Source of the DNA: Campylobacterota bacterium
GTDB taxonomy: Bacteria > Campylobacterota > Campylobacteria > Campylobacterales > Sulfurovaceae
Reading direction: 5' to 3'
DNA: 9,676 bases
Assembly: GCA_003646505.1 (NCBI GenBank)
Contig: QMKT01000057.1
Location: 1-9,676, forward strand
Shown here piece after piece: positions 6,211 to 9,676 of the stretch. The stretch's first letter is position 1. Every line of letters begins with the position of its first letter. Made by a program: the position numbers and the translations under genes. The notes under the pieces were generated by a model that saw only the letters and a program-made list of their open reading frames with translations, searched no databases and was not told the DNA's origin.

Positions 6211-6274
6211 GTAGGGTGGGTTTACTCACCTTTGATGAAGTATTTTTGCCTAATGGTGGGTAAACCCACCCTAT
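6211..6274. repeat. Inverted pair of palindromic repeats (REPIN-like)
   Basis: TAGGGTGGGTTTACTCACC (6212-6230) and GGTGGGTAAACCCACCCTA (6255-6273) are reverse complements except for one position, which can still pair as G-U in RNA. The bases at 6211 and 6274 add a further G-U pair. Each arm is itself an imperfect palindrome, and they flank a 24-base spacer. This is the layout of a REPIN, two REP sequences in inverted orientation mobilised by RAYT-type transposases. It fills the gap between the zinc-ribbon gene and waaA. No T tract follows the second arm, so it is not a classical terminator, though the RNA hairpin could affect transcript stability. A related single copy lies at 4628-4648. REPIN identity is inferred from structure only. 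Confidence 0.6.
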
Positions 6275-6289
6275 GCGGATGGAGACTGA

Positions 6290-7459
6290 ATGAATAAAAT
6301 ATTTTTTTTCTTTTATTTTTTATTCTCCGTACTTATTTACTTTACAGCCTTACCTCTTTTATTTTTATTCTCATTTAAAACAAAATACAAAGACTCCATC
6401 CCTGCAAGATTTTTTTTATGGAAAAACAGACCGTTAAAACCAAACGGTATTTGGTTCCATTCTTGTAGTTTTGGTGAAGCAAAAGCGATTAAACCTTTAG
6501 TGGATAACTTGCCTAAAGAGATATTGCGTATGAGTACCACCACCCAAACAGGGTTTGGAGCGGTGAATGAATATACGAAAGAGAGTAGGTATTTACCTTT
6601 TGAACCTTTGCTTTTTAGCTGGCTAAAACCACAAAAAGCGTTGGTTGTCATGGAAGCGGAATTTTGGTATTTGCTTTTTGTGTTAGCACAAAAAAGAGGA
6701 GCCAAAACCCTGCTTATTAATGCACGTATGTCTGACCGCTCTTTTCCAAAGTATGAAAAGATAGCATGGCTTTACAGGCAGATATTTAAGCATATCGATG
6801 AAGTGTACGCACAAACAGAGTTAGATAAAGAGCGTTTGGAATTATTAGGAGCAAAAAATGTTCTTGTAACGGGGAATATTAAACTTTCTCAACTACCTTC
6901 TGCTTCAAAAGTCTTAGAGAAACCATCTGCTTTACTTGTCTGTGCGGCAAGTACGCATAAAGGCGAAGAAGCTGTGATCCTTAAAGCTTTTTCAGATTTA
7001 AAAAAAGAGCAAAAAGATGCAAAACTTCTGGTTGTCCCACGTCATCCTGAACGTTTTGAAAAAGTCGCTTTAGAAGTGGAAAATTTTGCTACAGAAAAAG
7101 GCTTGAGCTGGCAGAGGTATTCTCAAGATGAGACTTTTGAGAGTGATGTCACCATTATAGATGCATTAGGTGAATTGGTCAATATTTATGCCATTTCAGA
7201 CATTGTCATATTGGGTGGTGCATTTGAGCCTATAGGTGGGCATAATGCAGCAGAGGCAGCCCAGTTTGGATGTAAGATCATCTCTGGAAAGCACTACTTT
7301 AACCAAAAAGATATTTTTGAAGCTATAGAAGGTATTGCAGTGGTGGAAGCGTCAAACCTTTCAAGAAGGTTGTTACAATATGGGTTGTTAAAACCTACAA
7401 AGATAAAAAGTAAAACAGATATAACTCCTATCATGGAGAGTTTAAAAAAGGAACTATAA
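6290..7459 (+). CDS. waaA: 3-deoxy-D-manno-octulosonic acid (Kdo) transferase
   Basis: A 389-residue WaaA (KdtA), which transfers Kdo from CMP-Kdo to the lipid A precursor at the inner face of the inner membrane. An N-terminal hydrophobic anchor spans about residues 4-28. The GT-B core shows HSCSFGEAKA (57-66), with E63 matching the catalytic glutamate, MEAEFWY (121-127), CAASTHKGEE (218-227), VPRHPERF (249-256), DALGELVNIYAISDIVILGGAF (291-312) and GGHNAAE (316-322). It is full length for an epsilon-type WaaA, though shorter than the E. coli enzyme. The start ATG has GGAG five bases upstream, just after the inverted repeat. Its stop codon abuts the next gene. Whether it adds one or two Kdo residues cannot be read from the sequence. 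Confidence 0.93.
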   Translation: MNKIFFFFYFLFSVLIYFTALPLLFLFSFKTKYKDSIPARFFLWKNRPLKPNGIWFHSCSFGEAKAIKPLVDNLPKEILRMSTTTQTGFGAVNEYTKESRYLPFEPLLFSWLKPQKALVVMEAEFWYLLFVLAQKRGAKTLLINARMSDRSFPKYEKIAWLYRQIFKHIDEVYAQTELDKERLELLGAKNVLVTGNIKLSQLPSASKVLEKPSALLVCAASTHKGEEAVILKAFSDLKKEQKDAKLLVVPRHPERFEKVALEVENFATEKGLSWQRYSQDETFESDVTIIDALGELVNIYAISDIVILGGAFEPIGGHNAAEAAQFGCKIISGKHYFNQKDIFEAIEGIAVVEASNLSRRLLQYGLLKPTKIKSKTDITPIMESLKKEL

Positions 7460-8197
7460 ATGGCTACAGATAAAGCATATAAAGTCTTGGCACTACAGAA
7501 GGGTATCTCAAATAAAAAAGCAAAAGAACTCATAGACAGAGGTCTTGTTTTTGTGGAAGATAAAAAAGTAAAGATTGCAAGAGCAGACATACATACAGAG
7601 ACAATTTTTCGTATAGAATACCCTGAAAAGATAGAGATACTCTATCAGGATGAAGATATCATCGCTATCAATAAACCGGCACAGGTAGATTCTTATGAGA
7701 TTCAGGATGCCATAGACGGTGCAGTACTCTTACATAGACTTGACAGAGATACTTCGGGTGTGTTGTTACTCGGAAAAAATGAAGCTTTTGTTGACCGTGC
7801 GATAAAAGAATTTAAAGCACGCAGGGTAGAAAAACACTATGTGGCATGGATAGAAGGTGTGATTTATGAAAAAGTAGTCATTGACGAACCTATCTTTACC
7901 ATCAAAAAAGGGAAAGCATTTTCTATGGTGGATCCTGTGCGCGGTAAAAAAGCACACACCATCGTAAAACCTGAAGAGTTACAGGGTAAAAAATCAAAAG
8001 TCCATATAGAGATCACCACAGGAAGAACACACCAGATACGTGTGCACCTCGCACACATAGGTCACCCTATAGTGGGTGATGAGCAGTATGGAAGCCGCAC
8101 ACAGGCAAAACGTGTACTTCTTCATTCTGCAAAGATGAAGATACTTGATTATGAGTTTAATGCCAAAGAACCAAAAGAGATCTTACAGTATAAATAG
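7460..8197 (+). CDS. RluA-family pseudouridine synthase
   Basis: A 245-residue pseudouridine synthase that converts uridine to pseudouridine in rRNA or tRNA. An S4-like RNA-binding segment lies at about 6-50, and the catalytic motif is HRLDRDTSG (92-100, D95 being the catalytic Asp). The second family motif is TGRTHQIRVHLAHIGHPIVGD (187-207). It is somewhat shorter than E. coli RluC/RluD (about 320), which fits the small Campylobacterota versions. The ATG follows the waaA TAA with no gap, and the ribosome site AAGGAA (about 7448-7453) lies inside the end of waaA, so the two are translationally coupled. The target nucleotide cannot be predicted. Confidence 0.9.
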   Translation: MATDKAYKVLALQKGISNKKAKELIDRGLVFVEDKKVKIARADIHTETIFRIEYPEKIEILYQDEDIIAINKPAQVDSYEIQDAIDGAVLLHRLDRDTSGVLLLGKNEAFVDRAIKEFKARRVEKHYVAWIEGVIYEKVVIDEPIFTIKKGKAFSMVDPVRGKKAHTIVKPEELQGKKSKVHIEITTGRTHQIRVHLAHIGHPIVGDEQYGSRTQAKRVLLHSAKMKILDYEFNAKEPKEILQYK

Positions 8198-8228
8198 GCG
8201 GATAGTTTCACAGAAATAAGGAAAAAAG

Positions 8229-8582
8229 ATGAAAACAATAGCATATCGTATAGGGGTATTATCTATACTCTTGACATTAGCAATAGGTATTTTCAGTATG
8301 GAGAATTTTTCTTTTGCTGTTCTTGGATTTTTACTTTGGTCTGTTTCTCCTTATCTTTATACGATGTTTGTTATAAAACTTGTTTCACATAAGACAGCAG
8401 TGACTGCAATGACTGTTATACTGACACTAACAGCAATGATCGGTATTTTTATTATCTACGATGCGATGTATATAGTTAAAGATGCCCAAAGTGCATTGGC
8501 TTTAGTAGTGATACCGCTCTATCAATGGGGATTGTTACTCTTGTCAACACTGCCTATCTATCTGATCCATAAAAGAGCATAG
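8229..8582 (+). CDS. Small four-helix inner-membrane protein, function unknown
   Basis: A 117-residue hydrophobic protein with four likely membrane helices at about 8-24, 28-50, 57-78 and 88-112 and a short basic C-terminus (IHKRA). No catalytic or binding motif is recognisable. AAGGAAA (8217-8223) lies a few bases before the ATG, and the gene begins 31 bases after the pseudouridine-synthase stop, so it is probably the last member of that transcript. It ends 31 bases from the converging minus-strand gene, with no clear terminator between. I do not recognise the family. Confidence 0.7.
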   Translation: MKTIAYRIGVLSILLTLAIGIFSMENFSFAVLGFLLWSVSPYLYTMFVIKLVSHKTAVTAMTVILTLTAMIGIFIIYDAMYIVKDAQSALALVVIPLYQWGLLLLSTLPIYLIHKRA

Positions 8583-8613
8583 TCAGAAAGATATTATGGC
8601 TGCAGAGTTTAGT

Positions 8614-9381
8614 TTATTCTTCTGGACAGGATTGCTTTGAAAGAATCATTTTCAGTACTTTTTCAGAAGCAAGGAAGTTAGGGAGTGTTTCTCTGTAGGT
8701 TTGAAGTTCTAATCCTTCTCCTACATTTTTGGAGCTGTGATGATGTAGATTCATGTTTCGTATGAGCTTTTTGGCATCTTCCATCATGGTTGCCAATCCA
8801 ACTTCCCTGATGACCTTTTGATTGGCTATCAAATGTGCATAATACCTTATAAAAAGTAAAGAAGCTACTTTCTCACTCATGGCAAAAAAAGAGATCATAT
8901 GGTTGCATCCTATCTCATCAAAAGTTGCAAAGTCATCTACTGTTAGATCTTTTTCATCTATCTCCAGCTCCATAATGCGTTCAAAGACTTCAGGTTTGAG
9001 CCTCAGTGTAAAGAGTAAACCAAAGAACTGTTCTTTGTAATCACAAGCATAAAAAGAACTGGAAGGGTGCAGTGCCCACTCTTTAAACTGTTCAGATTGG
9101 AATTCAGTGGTATCATGGTTAAAATTTTTATCGAGCTCTATATTGATATCGATGACTTTGTCCATATCTTTTGAATGACGAAGCTGATAGACATTCAGGT
9201 CATCTGTCCCTATGGTAGAAGATGGGAAATTAAGTATGAGTTTCGTACTGTTCCCCAAGAGATTGGTCATGCCGATCTTACAAATGTGTTCTTCTGTCTC
9301 ATTCACAGAATAATTATCCCAACAAGGTAATGCTGCACCGGTTATTTTCTGGAAATACTTGAAGATGCTTATTTGTCTCAA
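8614..9381 (-). CDS. Uncharacterised protein, possibly GNAT-like, N-terminus uncertain
   Basis: A minus-strand reading frame of 255 codons from a TTG at 9381; I recognise no named family. From about residue 62 the pattern recalls a GNAT acetyltransferase fold. DLNVYQLRHSKDMDKVIDINIEL (61-83) resembles the first strand and helix, FYACDYKEQFFGLLFTLRL (110-128) the central strands, and SFFAMSEKVASLLFIRYYAHL (164-184) the strand and helix near the cofactor. The usual Q/RxxGxG/A acetyl-CoA motif is absent, so activity is doubtful. The frame runs open upstream to a TAA at 9412-9414. The TTG has no ribosome site. An in-frame ATG at 9270 would give 218 residues but also has only a weak AAGA upstream. 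The N-terminus may therefore be lost at the breakpoint next to the ATPase remnant. It converges with the small membrane-protein gene. Confidence 0.55.
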   Translation of the reverse strand: MRQISIFKYFQKITGAALPCWDNYSVNETEEHICKIGMTNLLGNSTKLILNFPSSTIGTDDLNVYQLRHSKDMDKVIDINIELDKNFNHDTTEFQSEQFKEWALHPSSSFYACDYKEQFFGLLFTLRLKPEVFERIMELEIDEKDLTVDDFATFDEIGCNHMISFFAMSEKVASLLFIRYYAHLIANQKVIREVGLATMMEDAKKLIRNMNLHHHSSKNVGEGLELQTYRETLPNFLASEKVLKMILSKQSCPEE

Positions 9382-9394
9382 CGGTGAAGGTTTT

Positions 9395-9400
9395 ACTATA
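9395..9400 (-). promoter_or_regulatory. Possible -10 box upstream of the minus-strand orphan
   Basis: On the minus strand this reads TATAGT, one mismatch from consensus. It would start transcription around 9388, leaving at most a few bases before the TTG at 9381 or about 115 bases before the ATG at 9270. It lies inside the suspected junction region, so the match may be accidental. Confidence 0.25.
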
Positions 9401-9420
9401 CTTCTTTCCCATTAAGTCGC

Positions 9421-9636
9421 ACAATAAGAGAAACTTACTTTGTGAACTGTTTTAAAGATGTCTACTATAGTGATATTGGAGATTTTAGAGTGGAAAACAC
9501 ACTATTTGAAGTTGGTGGTAAAAATAAAAAATTTAACCAGATAAAAGATCTGAAAAATAGCTATCTGGCTTTAGATATTGACAGCAGTACCAATAGGCGT
9601 AAGATCCCACTCTGGCTGTTTGGATTTTTATATTAA
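9421..9636 (+). pseudogene. C-terminal remnant of an AAA/DUF4143-type ATPase
   Basis: The plus-strand frame reads TIRETYFVN, then DIGDFRVENTLFEVGGKNKKFNQI, then RRKIPLWLFGFLY and a stop. These are hallmarks of the C-terminal part of large AAA ATPases with a DUF4143 domain, common in Campylobacterota accessory DNA and normally roughly 380-400 residues long. Only about 71 codons remain. Similarity begins near 9421; further upstream the frame runs about ten codons without family resemblance into a TGA (9385-9387). The P-loop and arginine-finger regions are missing. A GTG at 9442 could nominally start a 64-codon frame but falls in the middle of the conserved segment and has no ribosome site. I call it a decayed, 5'-truncated gene. 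Confidence 0.7.
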
Positions 9637-9650
9637 GAAGATGATACAAT

Positions 9651-9670
9651 AATCTTTTATAATAAAGATT
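9651..9670. promoter_or_regulatory. Perfect inverted repeat centred on TATAAT
   Basis: AATCTTT (9651-9657) and AAAGATT (9664-9670) are exact reverse complements flanking TATAAT (9658-9663). It could be a -10 box overlapped by an operator for a gene beyond the window edge. It could instead be a weak hairpin after the ATPase remnant; no T tract follows on either strand, which argues against an ordinary terminator. The position 15 bases after the stop fits either reading. Confidence 0.35.
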
Positions 9671-9676
9671 CTGCAA

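Noticed and set aside
9314..9412. Minus-strand 32-residue frame starting at ATG 9412 (MGKKYSKTF...)
   Set aside because: No ribosome site, no recognisable similarity, and it overlaps the longer orphan frame out of register. I also saw no sign that a simple frameshift joins the two.
9442..9636. A free-standing 64-residue protein starting at GTG
   Set aside because: The conserved ATPase C-terminal similarity already begins upstream at 9421, so the GTG is an internal valine codon of a truncated gene.
1..9676. CRISPR array, tRNA or rRNA gene, complete IS element, toxin-antitoxin pair or new defence system
   Set aside because: No regularly spaced direct repeats, no tRNA cloverleaf or rRNA signature, no transposase gene, and no paired small genes were seen. 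The only mobile-type signals are the REPIN-like repeat and the ATPase remnant.

Overview
The window looks like chromosomal DNA of a Campylobacterota bacterium (formerly Epsilonproteobacteria), closest in feel to the Sulfurovum/Sulfurimonas group. This is an inference from three things: AT-rich composition, -10 boxes of the TATAAT type without clear -35 boxes, and the gene order glyQ - Nif3-like - zinc-ribbon coiled-coil - waaA - RluA-type. As I recall it, Campylobacter jejuni has the same string just upstream of ffh. No species can be named from sequence alone.

Left part (1-1857): the first codons of an unidentified minus-strand gene (1-52), then a complete minus-strand PHP-family histidinol-phosphatase (125-904). 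A divergent control region of about 150 bases follows. It holds a tandem 11-bp repeat, several -10 candidates and a terminator-like hairpin. Next is a plus-strand HD-GYP-like protein (1056-1742) that has lost key metal ligands.

Central part (1858-8582): a dense plus-strand housekeeping run. A U32-family protein resembling the tRNA-hydroxylation enzyme TrhP, purE and glyQ sit 20 and 16 bases apart and end at a strong intrinsic terminator (4623-4658). Then come a Nif3/DUF34 protein, a coiled-coil plus zinc-ribbon protein of the HP0958 family with a TTG start, waaA (Kdo transferase), an RluA-type pseudouridine synthase that starts on the base after the waaA stop, and a four-helix membrane protein. 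The products serve tRNA modification and charging, purine synthesis, lipid A-core assembly and RNA pseudouridylation. They share transcription rather than one pathway. A consensus-like -10 inside the end of the Nif3 gene probably gives the second half its own promoter.

Two non-coding spots stand out in the central part. A 20-bp inverted pair of imperfectly palindromic repeats (6211-6274) resembles a REPIN, and a related single copy forms the core of the glyQ terminator.

Right part (8583-9676): a less ordered, accessory-looking region. A minus-strand orphan (8614-9381) with a faint GNAT-like look and no convincing start runs away from the 71-codon C-terminal stump of an AAA/DUF4143-type ATPase (9421-9636). 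Both seem to lose their N-terminal halves at the same place, about 9382-9420, which suggests a rearrangement breakpoint. The window ends in a palindrome centred on TATAAT. I found no CRISPR array, tRNA, rRNA, complete transposon or obvious new defence system.
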